DNA of 64,000 bases, taken from positions 124,001 through 188,000 of the forward strand of contig NZ_LOWB01000109.1 in the NCBI RefSeq assembly GCF_001522865.1, in the 5' to 3' direction. The notes under the pieces are model-generated. The model was not told the DNA's origin. It saw nothing but the letters and a program-made list of their open reading frames with translations, and ran no database searches. Below, piece by piece: positions 18,156 to 27,870 of this stretch. Numbering within the stretch: position 1 is the stretch's first letter; each line of letters opens with the position of its first letter. The position numbers and the translations under genes were made by a program. Source of the DNA: Burkholderia sp. TSV86 (GTDB lineage: Bacteria > Pseudomonadota > Gammaproteobacteria > Burkholderiales > Burkholderiaceae).

Positions 18156-18807
18156 GGCGTGCGAACTCCTTCAAGAAAACGGCATGGCTTGGCCACTCCA
18201 TCCGACAAGCCGGGGTTCAACACGGGCTTGTGCTGTCACTTTAAACACCGCCGGTTGTGCCAGGCCACGGGCGCCCGAAACCGCATCCAGCATTGCGAAA
18301 CTGGTTCATGCGGCGCGCCGGCCGGGCATCGAAATCCGCGCGCGCCGCAGCTTGGCGCGCCTCGCGCGTGGCGACGGCGGCCCGCCCGCAGCGCCCGGCT
18401 CCACGCGCCGCATCCGCCGGGCTTTGCCGGCACGCGTTTTGAGCGTGGCGTCTCGATCAATGCTTCGTCCCGTCCTCCGTCCTTCTTCCCGCTCTTCGTC
18501 CTTCGCCCCTCACCTCTCGCCTCTCGCCCATCTCCAATGGCCCCGCAATTCGCCAGCGTCGCGAAGCGCGCGCCGGCGAAATGCTCGGCATGCGCGGCGG
18601 TGCCTGCCGCTCGAACGGACGTGAGAGCGTGTTATAAACATGCCCTCGAACGAGGTTCGACAAGCGTGCGCCCCGCGCCGGAAATCGCATGGGCATGCGC
18701 GCCGTACAATCCGTGCCGGAACCCTCGGGCCGCCTTCGGCGGCAAGCCGTCAAACTTTTGTTGGTAATCTATTCGTGACACGGCCCAATGCCGCCAGCCT
18801 CCCATCG
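18156..18807. other. 652-base non-coding gap with a polypyrimidine tract
   Basis: This gap lies between two divergent genes and must hold both promoters. No conserved gene is seen; open frames here are short, Arg/Pro-rich and overlap on both strands. At 18463-18536 the plus strand is almost entirely C and T, made of repeated CGTCC(T/C) and CTCTCGC words, an imperfect simple repeat. Towards the right edge (about 18750-18780) the sequence becomes AT-rich and could hold the pxpB promoter. No type III regulator box (plant-inducible promoter type) is visible before the HrpF-like gene. Confidence 0.5.
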
Positions 18808-19464
18808 ATGATCATTCCACGCATCTACCCGCTCGGCGATACCGCCATCGTCTGCGAGACGCCGCCTCCCGCGACGCTGGAATGCCAGCGCCGCGTCTGG
18901 GCAGTCGCGAACGCGGCGGCGGACTGGCAGCACGTCGTCGACATCGTACCCGGCATGAACAATCTGACCATCGTGTTCGATCCGCTCGCGACCACCGCCG
19001 GCACGCTTGCGCCGCGGATGAAAGCCGCCTGGCGCGACGCCGACAGCGTTGCCGAGAGCGGCCGCGAAATCGAGATTCCGGTCGACTACGGCGGCGAGTT
19101 CGGCCCCGATCTCGACGCGGTTGCCAAACATACGGGGCTTGCCATCGACGAAATCGTGCGGCGTCATGCGGGCGGCAGCTATATCGTGTTCTTCCTCGGC
19201 TTCCAGCCGGGCTTCACCTACATGGGCGGCCTCGAAAGCGCGCTGCACACGCCGCGACGCGCGGTGCCGCGCGTCGAGGTGCCGGCCGGCTCGGTCGGCA
19301 TCGGCGGCGAGCAGACCGGCATCTATCCGGCCGCGGCGCCCGGCGGCTGGCAACTGATCGGCCGCACGCCGCTCACACTGTTCGACCCGGCGCGCACGCC
19401 GCCCACGCTGCTGCAGCCGGGCGATCGCGTGCGCTTCACCATTGCGGGGGTACATACCGGATGA
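18808..19464 (+). CDS. pxpB: 5-oxoprolinase subunit PxpB (KipI family)
   Basis: PxpB, with PxpC and PxpA, hydrolyses 5-oxoproline to glutamate using ATP. The ATG at 18808 gives 218 residues starting MIIPRIYPLGDTAIVCETPP; the frame is open upstream but that part is not family-like. Motifs are VVDIVPGMNNLTIVFDPLAT, then EIPVDYGGEFGPDLDAVAKH, the core SYIVFFLGFQPGFTYMGGLE and RVEVPAGSVGIGGEQTGIYP with PGGWQLIGRTPLTLFDP. All match the KipI family. Its stop overlaps the pxpC start by four bases (ATGA). Confidence 0.95.
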   Translation: MIIPRIYPLGDTAIVCETPPPATLECQRRVWAVANAAADWQHVVDIVPGMNNLTIVFDPLATTAGTLAPRMKAAWRDADSVAESGREIEIPVDYGGEFGPDLDAVAKHTGLAIDEIVRRHAGGSYIVFFLGFQPGFTYMGGLESALHTPRRAVPRVEVPAGSVGIGGEQTGIYPAAAPGGWQLIGRTPLTLFDPARTPPTLLQPGDRVRFTIAGVHTG

Positions 19465-20537
19465 CATCGAGCCACGCCACGGGCGGCATTGAAGTGCTGC
19501 GCGCCGGGCCGCTTTCGAGCGTCCAGGATCTTGGACGCCGCGGCTACCGCCATCTCGGCGTCGCGCAGAGCGGTGCGCTCGACACGCTTGCGCTCGAAGT
19601 CGGCAATCGCCTCGTCGGCAACCGGCCCGAGGCCGCGGCGATCGAAATCACGCTCGGGCCCGCGTCGTTCCGCTTCCCGCGCGCCACGCGCATTGCGATC
19701 ACCGGCACCGAATTCGGCGCGACGCTCGACGGCAGGCCGGTCTATTCGTGGTGGAGCGTGCCCGTCGCGGCCGGGCAAACGCTCACGCTGCCCGCCGCGA
19801 AACGCGGGATGCGCGGCTATCTGTGCGTGATGGGCGGCATCGACGTGCTGCCGATGCTCGGCTCGCGCAGCACCGATCTGGCATCGCATTTCGGCGGACT
19901 CGGCGGCCGCGCGTTGCGTGACGGCGACCGGCTGCCGACCGGCGCGCCGCCGCCGGACGCGCCCGGGTGCGTCGCGCCCGGCGCGCCCGAATTCGGCCTG
20001 AAAGCGCCCGCCTGGTGTTCGTTCGCGCGCGTCGACACGGCACGCCGCCACAAGCACGCGCATGCGTCGTGGGCGATGCCCGTGCGCGTGCTGCCCGGCC
20101 CGCAGTACGCGAGCTTCACGCCGACCGCGCAGCAGGCGTTCTGGGACGACGAATGGATCGTCACGCCGAGCAGCAACCGGATGGGTTACCGGCTCGCGGG
20201 CACGGCGCTTGCGCGTGACGGGCGCGACGATCTGCTGTCGCACGCGGTGCTGCCCGGCACGATCCAGGTGCCCGGCAACGGTCAGCCGATCGTGCTGATG
20301 AACGATGCGCAAACGACGGGCGGCTATCCGCGGATCGGCTCGGTGATCCGCGCGGATCTGTGGAAACTCGCGCAGGCGCGGCTGAACCTGCCGATCCGCT
20401 TTGTCCGCGTGACGGCAGACGAAGCGCGCACGGCGCTCGACGCCGAGCGCGTGTATCTGCGCCAAATCGATATCGCCATCGAAATGCGCGACGAGGCGCG
20501 CGAGCGTGTGCTTGCCGCACGCGGCGCAGCCGCTTGA
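19461..20537 (+). CDS. pxpC: 5-oxoprolinase subunit PxpC (KipA family)
   Basis: PxpC is the partner of PxpB in ATP-dependent 5-oxoproline hydrolysis, and both act with PxpA. The 358-residue product starts [20 protein letters not shown] and then [20 protein letters not shown], the biotin-dependent carboxylase-like (KipA) signature. Further conserved parts are [40 protein letters not shown] and [20 protein letters not shown], then [20 protein letters not shown] and [20 protein letters not shown]. Start overlaps the end of pxpB by four bases; its stop overlaps an in-frame upstream ATG of pxpA. Operon pxpBCA. Confidence 0.95.
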   Translation: MTSSHATGGIEVLRAGPLSSVQDLGRRGYRHLGVAQSGALDTLALEVGNRLVGNRPEAAAIEITLGPASFRFPRATRIAITGTEFGATLDGRPVYSWWSVPVAAGQTLTLPAAKRGMRGYLCVMGGIDVLPMLGSRSTDLASHFGGLGGRALRDGDRLPTGAPPPDAPGCVAPGAPEFGLKAPAWCSFARVDTARRHKHAHASWAMPVRVLPGPQYASFTPTAQQAFWDDEWIVTPSSNRMGYRLAGTALARDGRDDLLSHAVLPGTIQVPGNGQPIVLMNDAQTTGGYPRIGSVIRADLWKLAQARLNLPIRFVRVTADEARTALDAERVYLRQIDIAIEMRDEARERVLAARGAAA

Positions 20538-20593
20538 TGAGCCGGCGGCGCGAACGCACGCGCACCGGCGCCGAACCTGGGAATGCGAACGCC

Positions 20594-21340
20594 ATGCACA
20601 TCGATTTGAACGCCGACCTCGGCGAAGGCTGCGGCTCCGACGAGGCACTCCTCGATCTCGTCACGTCGGCGAACATCGCATGCGGCTGGCACGCGGGCAG
20701 CGCGCAAGCGATGCGTGACTGCGTGCGCTGGGCGCTCGACAAGGGCGTCGCGATCGGTGCGCATCCGAGCTTTCACGATCCCGAGAACTTCGGCCGCACG
20801 GAAATGAACCTGCCCGCGTGCGAGATCTACGCGGGCGTGCTCTATCAGTTGGGCGCGCTGTCGGCGATCGCGCTGGCCGAAGGCGGACGTCTCGCGCACG
20901 TGAAACCGCATGGCGCGCTGTACAACCAGGCCGCGCGCGATCCGGCGATCGCCGACGCGGTTATCTCGGCAGTCCACGATTTCGATCCGTCGCTCGCGGT
21001 GTTCGGGCTCGCGAAAAGCAGCTTCATCGCCACCGCGCGACGCGCGGGGCTCGTCGCCATCGAGGAGGTATTCGCCGATCGCGGCTACCGCGCCGACGGC
21101 TCGCTCGTGCCGCGCACCGAACCCGGCGCGCTCGTCGACGACGAAGGCGAGATGCTCGCCCGCACGCTGGAGATGATTCGCGGCCGGCGCGTGCGCGCGG
21201 TGACGGGCGAATGGGTGCCGCTCGACGCGCAAACCGTCTGCCTGCACGGCGACGGGCCGCATGCGCTCGCATTCGCGCGCCAGATCCGTACAGCACTCGA
21301 CGCAGCCGGCATCGGCGTGCAAGCGCCCAGCGCAGCGTAG
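20594..21340 (+). CDS. pxpA: 5-oxoprolinase subunit PxpA (LamB/YcsF family)
   Basis: PxpA completes the 5-oxoprolinase. The 248-residue product starts [20 protein letters not shown], the family hallmark, then [50 protein letters not shown] and [20 protein letters not shown], all classic YcsF motifs with metal-binding His/Asp residues. I chose 20594 because it gives the canonical N-terminus; an in-frame ATG at 20537 overlapping the pxpC stop would add 19 poorly conserved residues. C-terminal [17 protein letters not shown] is also conserved. Confidence 0.95.
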   Translation: MHIDLNADLGEGCGSDEALLDLVTSANIACGWHAGSAQAMRDCVRWALDKGVAIGAHPSFHDPENFGRTEMNLPACEIYAGVLYQLGALSAIALAEGGRLAHVKPHGALYNQAARDPAIADAVISAVHDFDPSLAVFGLAKSSFIATARRAGLVAIEEVFADRGYRADGSLVPRTEPGALVDDEGEMLARTLEMIRGRRVRAVTGEWVPLDAQTVCLHGDGPHALAFARQIRTALDAAGIGVQAPSAA

Positions 21341-21642
21341 GCGCAGCCGCATTTCGCGCGTCCGCCCACGTCCGCACGCTCGCGCACGTCGATTGGCGCA
21401 TCCGCGATGCGCGTGCCCGCCTGTGGCCCAACCGCGCGCCAGCGCATCGCACGCCGCATGTGGCCGCGCTGGGAAATCCAGCGGGACTTTGCCACAATAC
21501 CCGTCCAGACGAGGATCTCGATAGGCTTGCACACCGGGCATACCCACGCCGATGAAGCGCACGCTCCGGCATCCGATCCTGATCACCCGGCTCCCCCGCC
21601 GCCGCGCAAAGACGGCGCTCGCCCCACCCATGTCAGGAGAAT
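21341..21642. other. Gap between pxpA and the DUF969 gene
   Basis: About 300 bases without a gene. The first 130 bases are GC-rich and featureless. Around 21485-21510 (GGACTTTGCCACAATACCCG) there is a weak promoter-like stretch, and an AGGAGA ribosome site at 21635-21640 belongs to the next gene. I see no terminator after pxpA, so read-through into the DUF969/DUF979 pair remains possible. Confidence 0.4.
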
Positions 21643-21648
21643 ATGCCC

Positions 21649-22461
21649 ATGTCGGACACCGTCAGCCTATGGCCGCTCGTCGGCGTCGCCGTGATCGTCG
21701 CCGGTTTCGCGTTGCGCTTCAATCCGATGCTGATCGTCGCGCTCGCCGCGATCGCAACGGCGGCCAGCGCACACTTGCCGCCCGCGCGCATCCTCGCCGC
21801 AATCGGCGCGGGCTTTCTGAAAACCCGCAACATCCCGCTCATCATTCTGCTGCCGCTTGCCGTGATCGGGCTGCTCGAGCGGCACGGGCTGCGCGAGCGC
21901 GCGCAAGCCTGGATCGCCGGCATTCGCGCGGCCACCGCCGGACGTCTGCTCATCGTCTATCTGATCGTGCGCGAACTGAGCGCGGCCGTCGGCCTCACCG
22001 GCCTCGGCGGCCATCCTCAGATGGTGCGCCCGCTGATCGCGCCGATGGCCGAAGGCGCCGCCGAAAACCGCTTCGGCCCGCTGCCCGACGCCGCCCGTCA
22101 TCGGCTGCGCGCCTACGCGGCCGCGACCGACAACGTCGGCCTGTTTTTCGGTGAGGACATCTTCGTCGCATTCGGCGCGATCGTGCTGATGGTGACGTTC
22201 CTCAAGGAGGCGGGCGTGAGCGTCGAGCCGATGCACGTCGCGTTGTGGGGCATCCCGACCGCGCTCGCCGCGCTCGCGATCCACGGCTTCAGACTCTGGC
22301 GCCTCGACCGGCAACTCGAGCGCGAACTGGGCGGCCTCGCCGCCGCTCGGCACGCAGACGGGCCGCGCGCCGCCGATGGCGCGCAGCACGCCGGTCAAGC
22401 CGGGCGCGCCGCGCCCGAAGCGGACGCGAAAGCCGCACCCCGCCGTGGAGACCGCGCATGA
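21649..22461 (+). CDS. DUF969 family inner-membrane protein
   Basis: A 270-residue polytopic membrane protein starting MSDTVSLWPLVGVAVIVAGF. The AGGAGA site is eight bases before this ATG; an ATG two codons upstream is too close. Hydrophobic segments at about 7-25, 31-45, 60-75, 90-110, 165-185 and 190-210 (for example MLIVALAAIATAASAHL, IPLIILLPLAVIGLLERHGL, IFVAFGAIVLMVTFLKEAGV) and motifs ELSAAVGLTGLGGHPQMVRP and ATDNVGLFFGEDIFVAFGA fit DUF969. It is fused by a four-base overlap to the DUF979 gene. Placement after pxpBCA suggests a transport role for 5-oxoproline or a related compound; that is inference. Confidence 0.85.
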   Translation: MSDTVSLWPLVGVAVIVAGFALRFNPMLIVALAAIATAASAHLPPARILAAIGAGFLKTRNIPLIILLPLAVIGLLERHGLRERAQAWIAGIRAATAGRLLIVYLIVRELSAAVGLTGLGGHPQMVRPLIAPMAEGAAENRFGPLPDAARHRLRAYAAATDNVGLFFGEDIFVAFGAIVLMVTFLKEAGVSVEPMHVALWGIPTALAALAIHGFRLWRLDRQLERELGGLAAARHADGPRAADGAQHAGQAGRAAPEADAKAAPRRGDRA

Positions 22462-23414
22462 CGCTCACCATCAATGCGCTCTACTGGCTCGCCGGTGCGG
22501 TGCTGCTCGCGGTCAGCGCGACGATCATCGCCGATCGCTCGCATCCGCGCCGTTTCACGGCGGGCGGCTTCTGGCTGCTGTATGCGCTCGTCTTCGTCGC
22601 CGGCGACCGGCTGCCCGTCGAATCGGTCGGCGTGATCGCCATCGTGATGGCCCTGATTGCCGGCTGCGGCGGCGTGACGGCGGGTAAAGCCGGGCTGCCG
22701 TCCGACGGCGAGCGCCGCGCCAGCGCGGCGCGCATCGGCAACCGGCTGTTCGTGCCGGCGCTCGCCATCCCGTTCGTGACCGTGGCGATCACGCTCGCGG
22801 CGAGCCATCTGCACATCGGCGGCGCACCGCTCGTCGAGCCGAAAAACGTCACGCTGATCGGCTTCGGGATCGGCTGCGTGATCGCGCTCGGCATCGCGTG
22901 CCGGATCACCCGCGACACCGTCGGCCAGTCGCTGCACGAGGCGCGGCGCCTCGTCGATGCGCTGTCGTGGGCGGCCGTGCTGCCGCAGATGCTCGGCATG
23001 CTCGGGCTCGTGTTCGCGCAGGCGGGCGTCGGCCGCGCGGTCACGCATCTGACTGTCGCCTATGTGAATCTCGACTACCGGTTCGTCGCGGTCGCCGTCT
23101 ACTGTGTCGGCATGGCGCTCTTCACGATGGTGATGGGCAACGGCTTCGCCGCGTTTCCGGTGATGACGGGCGGAATCGGCGTGCCGATTCTCGTCGGCAA
23201 ATTCCATGGCGATCCGGCCGTGATGGCCGCGATCGGCATGTTCTGCGGCTACTGCGGCACGCTGATGACGCCGATGGCGGCCAACTTCAACATGGTGCCC
23301 GCCGCGCTGCTCGAGTTGCCGAACAAGAACGGCGTGATCCGCGTGCAAATTCCGACGGCGCTCGCGTTGCTCGCGACGAATATCGTGTTGCTGAATGCGT
23401 TGATGTTTCGATGA
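22458..23414 (+). CDS. DUF979 family inner-membrane protein
   Basis: A 318-residue membrane protein starting MTLTINALYWLAGAVLLAVS, with about eight to ten hydrophobic segments (for example FWLLYALVFVAGDRLPVESV, GVIAIVMALIAGCGGVTAGK, VPALAIPFVTVAITLAASHL, YCVGMALFTMVMGNGFAAFP). The segment GNGFAAFPVMTGGIGVPILV and FCGYCGTLMTPMAANFNMVP are characteristic of DUF979. Its start overlaps the DUF969 stop by four bases; the two always act as a pair in genomes where I know them, next to 5-oxoprolinase genes. Likely subunits of one permease. Confidence 0.85.
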   Translation: MTLTINALYWLAGAVLLAVSATIIADRSHPRRFTAGGFWLLYALVFVAGDRLPVESVGVIAIVMALIAGCGGVTAGKAGLPSDGERRASAARIGNRLFVPALAIPFVTVAITLAASHLHIGGAPLVEPKNVTLIGFGIGCVIALGIACRITRDTVGQSLHEARRLVDALSWAAVLPQMLGMLGLVFAQAGVGRAVTHLTVAYVNLDYRFVAVAVYCVGMALFTMVMGNGFAAFPVMTGGIGVPILVGKFHGDPAVMAAIGMFCGYCGTLMTPMAANFNMVPAALLELPNKNGVIRVQIPTALALLATNIVLLNALMFR

Positions 23415-23626
23415 GCGACCGCACGCGATACGCTCAAAGCGCACGCGCTCACGATATTGCGATGGGCTCGGGGCCCCCATCGTCCGAATCGCCTGCCACA
23501 ACCGGCCGGACAATCGATGCGAACCGGCGCGAATCGGTTTCCTTTCATGGAACGGAATGGACCACGCCGCAGACAGCAGCCGGTGGCAGGCATCGGCGCA
23601 CCGTTGCGCGCGCTGCCGCCCCCCTT

Positions 23627-24775
23627 TCACCCCGCATCCACCCGATACCCCAGCTCCCGCAGCAGCTCGAGCACGCCCTTCGGCCCGCCCAGATGCAGCG
23701 CGCCGATCGCGACGAACAGCGGCCGGTTCGGCGCGGCGATCGCCGTCATCCGCGACACGAAGCGGCGGTTGCGCTCGTAGACGATCTTGTTGTCGATCGA
23801 CTCGGCAATCAGTTTTACGCGCGCGAGCCGCTCCGTCTTCGCCACCGCCCAGGCCGCGATCGCGTCCGCATCGCCGATGCGCCAGAGGCGATGCAATGCA
23901 CGCACGTCGTCGGCATTTTGCGCGGGCGTCTGCACAAGATCCTGCGCCAGCATCTCGCGCTGCTGCGCGAGCGTGAGCCCGGTGAACGCGCGCATCTGCT
24001 CGGCAAGCGTCTCGAGCCCGACCACCTTGCCGCCCTTCTTGCGCAAAAAGATATTCTGAAGCTGCGCCTCGGTGCCGTATTCGGTTTGCAGCCCCGCGGA
24101 CAGCGAATCGTAGGTTTCGACAACGAGCGCCGCCAGCCACGGCCGCATGTTGCGAATGCCGGCAAGCGCGGCCGCATTGCCGCGCAGCCGGCCCGCGAGC
24201 CGCTGCCATAGCGGCGCAGGCAGCAGCCGCGGCAGGCACGCGTAATTGCAGACGCCGTACTTCGACACGTCGTCCTGCGATTCGAGCAAATCGTCCGGCG
24301 ACAATTCGAGCGCCAGCGTGGGCGACGCGGCGAGCGCCGCCAGAATCGGCTGACGAAACGGCTGCGTGCTCGGATAGTCGGCCGGATCGCCGACATGCAG
24401 CGTGCCGAGCAGATAGAGCGTGACCTTGCCCTTCGTCGCGACATAGAACGGCATCCGCGCGGGCTGCGTGCGCACCGAGCCGCTCGCGACGGTGCCGTTC
24501 GACGACACCGGCGCCGGCACGTGAAACCCCGGCAACGACAAGCCCGGCGAAGGAATCGTCGATCGCGGCACGGGCGCTGTCGCGGCCGCGGCCGCCGCGC
24601 GCGCGGCGCCGGGCGGCCACGCGATGCCGCCCGTCACGCATGCGCCGACGAGCGCGGCGCCCACGAGCGCCCGCGCGCGCCAGCATCGAATCGGCAAACC
24701 GGCGGGCGGCGCTGCACGCTGGCCCATCCGGCGCGGACGGCGCACGGCACCGCGCGCCGCGACCGCTTCAGGCAT
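23627..24775 (-). CDS. TraB/GumN family protein
   Basis: A 382-residue protein with an N-terminal signal or membrane anchor (ALVGAALVGACVTGGIAWPP). The TraB/GumN domain begins about residue 110: YVATKGKVTLYLLGTLHVGD, then PTLALELSPDDLLESQDD, LPAPLWQRLAGRLRG, MRPWLAALVVETY, GLQTEYGTEAQLQNIFLRKK and GKVVGLETLAEQMRAFTGLT; the C-terminal FVAIGALHLGGPKGVLELLR carries the conserved GALHLGG motif. The family is proposed to be metalloprotease-like; no activity is proved here. The ATG at 24775 lies inside the end of dppF by eight bases, so it is probably read as the last gene of the dpp operon, though it has no known link to peptide import. Confidence 0.85.
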   Translation of the reverse strand: MPEAVAARGAVRRPRRMGQRAAPPAGLPIRCWRARALVGAALVGACVTGGIAWPPGAARAAAAAATAPVPRSTIPSPGLSLPGFHVPAPVSSNGTVASGSVRTQPARMPFYVATKGKVTLYLLGTLHVGDPADYPSTQPFRQPILAALAASPTLALELSPDDLLESQDDVSKYGVCNYACLPRLLPAPLWQRLAGRLRGNAAALAGIRNMRPWLAALVVETYDSLSAGLQTEYGTEAQLQNIFLRKKGGKVVGLETLAEQMRAFTGLTLAQQREMLAQDLVQTPAQNADDVRALHRLWRIGDADAIAAWAVAKTERLARVKLIAESIDNKIVYERNRRFVSRMTAIAAPNRPLFVAIGALHLGGPKGVLELLRELGYRVDAG

Positions 24776-25784
24776 GCACGTCCCCCACCTCCTCGGCGCG
24801 GTGGCAGGCAACGAGCCGGCCGTCGACGTCGCGCAGCTTCGGCTCGTCGGCGCGGCAGCGCTCGACCGCATACGGGCAACGCTGATGAAACGCGCAGCCC
24901 GACGGCGGATTGAGTGGCGACGGCAACTCGCCTTGCAGCTTGATCTGGATCTTGCGATCCGCCTCGAAGATCGCGGGCGTCGCCGACATCAGCGCGCGCG
25001 TGTACGGATGGCGCGGCCGCGCATAGATCGTCTTCTTGTCGCCAAGCTCGGCGACGCTGCCGAAGTACATCACCATCACGTCGTCGGCGATATGCTCGAC
25101 CACGGCGAGGTTGTGCGAGATGAACACGTAGCTCGTCTTGAACTGATCCTGCAGATCCATGAAGAGATTCAGGATCTGCGCCTGGATCGATACGTCGAGC
25201 GCGGACACCGGCTCGTCGGCGACGACGATCTGCGGCTCGAGGATCATCGCGCGCGCAATCGCGACGCGCTGGCGCTGGCCGCCCGAAAACATGTGCGGAT
25301 AGCGCTTCGCGTGCTCGGGCCGCAGGCCGACCGTGCGCATGATCTGCGCGACCCGTTGCGCGCGCTCGGCAACGGTAAGCTGGGTGTTGATCGCAAGCGG
25401 CTCGGCAAGCGTTTGCTCGACGGTCTTGCGCGGGTTCAGCGACGCGAACGGATTCTGGAACACCATCTGCACGCGGCGGCGCAGCACGGCGATCGTCGCC
25501 GGGCTCGCGCCCGCCACATCGCAGCCGTCGATCGACAGATGGCCGGCGCTCGGCGGCTCGATCATCGTGAGCTGCCGCGCGAGCGTGGATTTGCCGCAGC
25601 CCGATTCGCCGACGACCGCGAGCGTCTTGCCGCGCGCGAGCGTGAACGACACGCCGTTCAGCGCCTTCACGGTGCCTTGCCCGAACATCCCTTTTTTGAC
25701 TGTGTAGTGCTTCGCGAGCCGATCGGCGACGAGCACGACGTCATCGCGCACGGCGGGCTCGCGCGCGTCGAGAATGGCGTTCAT
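24768..25784 (-). CDS. dppF: Dipeptide/oligopeptide ABC transporter ATPase, DppF-type
   Basis: One of the two ATPases of a peptide importer. The 338-residue product has Walker [15 protein letters not shown], the ABC signature [20 protein letters not shown] and Walker [21 protein letters not shown]. The C-terminal Cys-rich oligopeptide tail ([23 protein letters not shown]) is typical of this subfamily and may bind iron-sulfur. Start overlaps the stop of the upstream dppD gene by four bases. Operon order dppABCDF, all leftwards. Confidence 0.95.
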   Translation of the reverse strand: MNAILDAREPAVRDDVVLVADRLAKHYTVKKGMFGQGTVKALNGVSFTLARGKTLAVVGESGCGKSTLARQLTMIEPPSAGHLSIDGCDVAGASPATIAVLRRRVQMVFQNPFASLNPRKTVEQTLAEPLAINTQLTVAERAQRVAQIMRTVGLRPEHAKRYPHMFSGGQRQRVAIARAMILEPQIVVADEPVSALDVSIQAQILNLFMDLQDQFKTSYVFISHNLAVVEHIADDVMVMYFGSVAELGDKKTIYARPRHPYTRALMSATPAIFEADRKIQIKLQGELPSPLNPPSGCAFHQRCPYAVERCRADEPKLRDVDGRLVACHRAEEVGDVHA

Positions 25785-26773
25785 CGTGCGCCTCCTTCAG
25801 TGTGGGCCGCCCGCAGGTTCAGCGGCCGGATGCAGCGCGCGCGCATCGCGGCGCCGGGCGCCAGTTCGGCGAGTGCCGGATGCGCTTTCGCGCAATCGTC
25901 GACGGCGTACTTGCAGCGCGGCGCGAACAGGCAACCGCTTGGCCGGTCGTCGCGGCCCGGCACCATGCCGGGGAGCGCGGCCAGCCGCTTCGCCCCCGCA
26001 TTGTGCTCGGGAATTGCCGCGAGCAACGCTTCGGTATACGGATGATGCGGATGCGCGAAGATATCCGGCACGCGATTCGTCTCGATGATCTCGCCCGCGT
26101 ACATCACCGCCACACGCTGCGCGACTTCCGACACCACCGCGAGATCGTGCGAGATCAGCACGAGCGCCATGCCGCGCTCCTTTTGCAGCGTGACGAGCAG
26201 ATCCATGATCTGCGCCTGGATCGTCACGTCGAGCGCGGTCGTCGGCTCGTCGGCGATCAGCAGCTTCGGATTGCATGCGACCGCCATCGCGATCATCACG
26301 CGCTGATTCATGCCGCCCGACATCTGGTGCGGGAATGTATCGATGCGGTTCTTCGCATCGGGAATCCCGACCTGGTCGAGCAGTTCGAGCGCGCGCTTGT
26401 TCAGCGCATCGCCGCGCAGGCCCTCGTGCAGCTTCAGCACTTCCCTGATCTGATAGCCGACCGTATAGCTCGGGTTCAGGCTCGTCAGCGCGTCCTGGAA
26501 CACCATCGCGACGTCCTTGCCGATGATCTTACGGCGCGCCTTCGGGCTCGCGTTCAGCAGATCGATGCCGTCGAACGTGACCTCGTCGGCGCTGACAATG
26601 CCGGGCGCGTCGATGAGGCCCATCAGCGCCATCATCGTCACGCTCTTGCCCGAGCCCGATTCGCCGACGACGCCGACCACCTCGCCGCGCGCGATCGACA
26701 AATCGACGCCGGCCACCGCCGGCAGCCCGTTGAAATTCACCGCCAGATTGCGGATCGTCAATAGATTGCTCAT
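25781..26773 (-). CDS. dppD: Dipeptide/oligopeptide ABC transporter ATPase, DppD-type
   Basis: Second ATPase of the importer. The ATG at 26773 gives 330 residues beginning [20 protein letters not shown], with Walker [18 protein letters not shown], signature [20 protein letters not shown], Walker [21 protein letters not shown], and the terminal Cys-containing [17 protein letters not shown] tail. An in-frame ATG eight codons upstream exists but the shorter form is canonical. It overlaps dppF by four bases and is 82 bases downstream of dppC. Confidence 0.95.
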   Translation of the reverse strand: MSNLLTIRNLAVNFNGLPAVAGVDLSIARGEVVGVVGESGSGKSVTMMALMGLIDAPGIVSADEVTFDGIDLLNASPKARRKIIGKDVAMVFQDALTSLNPSYTVGYQIREVLKLHEGLRGDALNKRALELLDQVGIPDAKNRIDTFPHQMSGGMNQRVMIAMAVACNPKLLIADEPTTALDVTIQAQIMDLLVTLQKERGMALVLISHDLAVVSEVAQRVAVMYAGEIIETNRVPDIFAHPHHPYTEALLAAIPEHNAGAKRLAALPGMVPGRDDRPSGCLFAPRCKYAVDDCAKAHPALAELAPGAAMRARCIRPLNLRAAHTEGGAR

Positions 26774-26855
26774 ATCAATGCTCGCCGGCGGCTCCAAAAG
26801 TGCTGACCGCCCGTTCGCGGCGCGGCGAACGAGGAGAACGTGGGAATCGTTTCAT

Positions 26856-27773
26856 TCAGGCCATCCGTTTGAGTTTGGGGTCGAGCGCGTCGCGCAGCCC
26901 GTCGCCGAGCAGATTGATCGCAAGCACCGAAATCAGGATCGACAGGCCGGGCATCGTGACGATCCACCACGCATTGTCGATATAGTCGCGCGCGGAGGCG
27001 AGCATCGCGCCCCATTCGGCCGTCGGCGGCTGCACGCCGAGGCCGAGAAAGCCGAGCGCGGCCGCGTCGAGAATCGCCGACGAGAAACCGAGCGTCGCCT
27101 GCACGATCAGCGGCGCCGTGCAGTTCGGCAGCACCTGCGAGAACATCAGCCGCGGCGTGCCCGCCCCCGCGACGCGCGACGCCGTCACGTACTCCTTCTG
27201 CAGCTCGCCCAGCGCCGATGCGCGCGTGAGGCGCACGTATGCGGGCAGCGCGACGATCGCGATCGCGAACATCGTATTGGTGAGCCCCGGCCCGATGATC
27301 GCGACGACCGCGACCGCGAGCAGCAGCGACGGCAGCGCGAGCAGCACGTCCATCACGCGCATCACGGGCGTATCGGCCCATTTCTGGAAGAACGCGGCGA
27401 CGAGGCCAAGCACGATGCCCGGAATCAGCGCGAGCACGACCGACACGAAGCCGATCCAGAACGACATCCGCGCGCCGTACATCAGCCGCGACAGAATATC
27501 GCGGCCGGCTTCGTCGGTGCCGAGCACGAATTGCCAGTTGCCGCCCGCGAGCCATGCGGGCGGAATCTTCACGTAGTCGCGGTATTGCTCGATCGGGCTG
27601 TGCGGCGCGATCAGCGGCGCGAACAGCGCGACGACAATGAGCGCGAGCACGATCACGCCCGCGCCGACCGCACCGCGATTGCGCGAGAAGTTCGCCCAGA
27701 ATTCGCGCAGCGCGAGCGCGCGCCCGCCGACTGCGGCCGCCTGCTGCGGCATCGCGTTTTGAATATCGCTCAT
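26856..27773 (-). CDS. dppC: Dipeptide ABC transporter permease, DppC-type
   Basis: Inner-membrane permease subunit. The ATG at 27773 gives 305 residues starting MSDIQNAMPQQAAAVGGRAL. Six hydrophobic segments are expected; visible are GAVGAGVIVLALIVVALFAP, MSFWIGFVSVVLALIPGIVL and SLLLAVAVVAIIGPGLTNTM. The ABC-facing EAA-type loop is present as EYVTASRVAGAGTPRLMFSQ, followed by VLPNCTAPLIV. GTDEAGRDILSRLMYGARMS is the family signature. It is separated from dppB by 97 bases and from dppD by 82 bases. Confidence 0.94.
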   Translation of the reverse strand: MSDIQNAMPQQAAAVGGRALALREFWANFSRNRGAVGAGVIVLALIVVALFAPLIAPHSPIEQYRDYVKIPPAWLAGGNWQFVLGTDEAGRDILSRLMYGARMSFWIGFVSVVLALIPGIVLGLVAAFFQKWADTPVMRVMDVLLALPSLLLAVAVVAIIGPGLTNTMFAIAIVALPAYVRLTRASALGELQKEYVTASRVAGAGTPRLMFSQVLPNCTAPLIVQATLGFSSAILDAAALGFLGLGVQPPTAEWGAMLASARDYIDNAWWIVTMPGLSILISVLAINLLGDGLRDALDPKLKRMA

Positions 27774-27870
27774 TACGCCTCCCGCGATGCCGCGCACGCG
27801 CGGCCGAGTGCCGCCGCCGCAGCCGGCGGCCGGGGCAACGAACGGATACGAGTAGGAAAATGCATATCGA

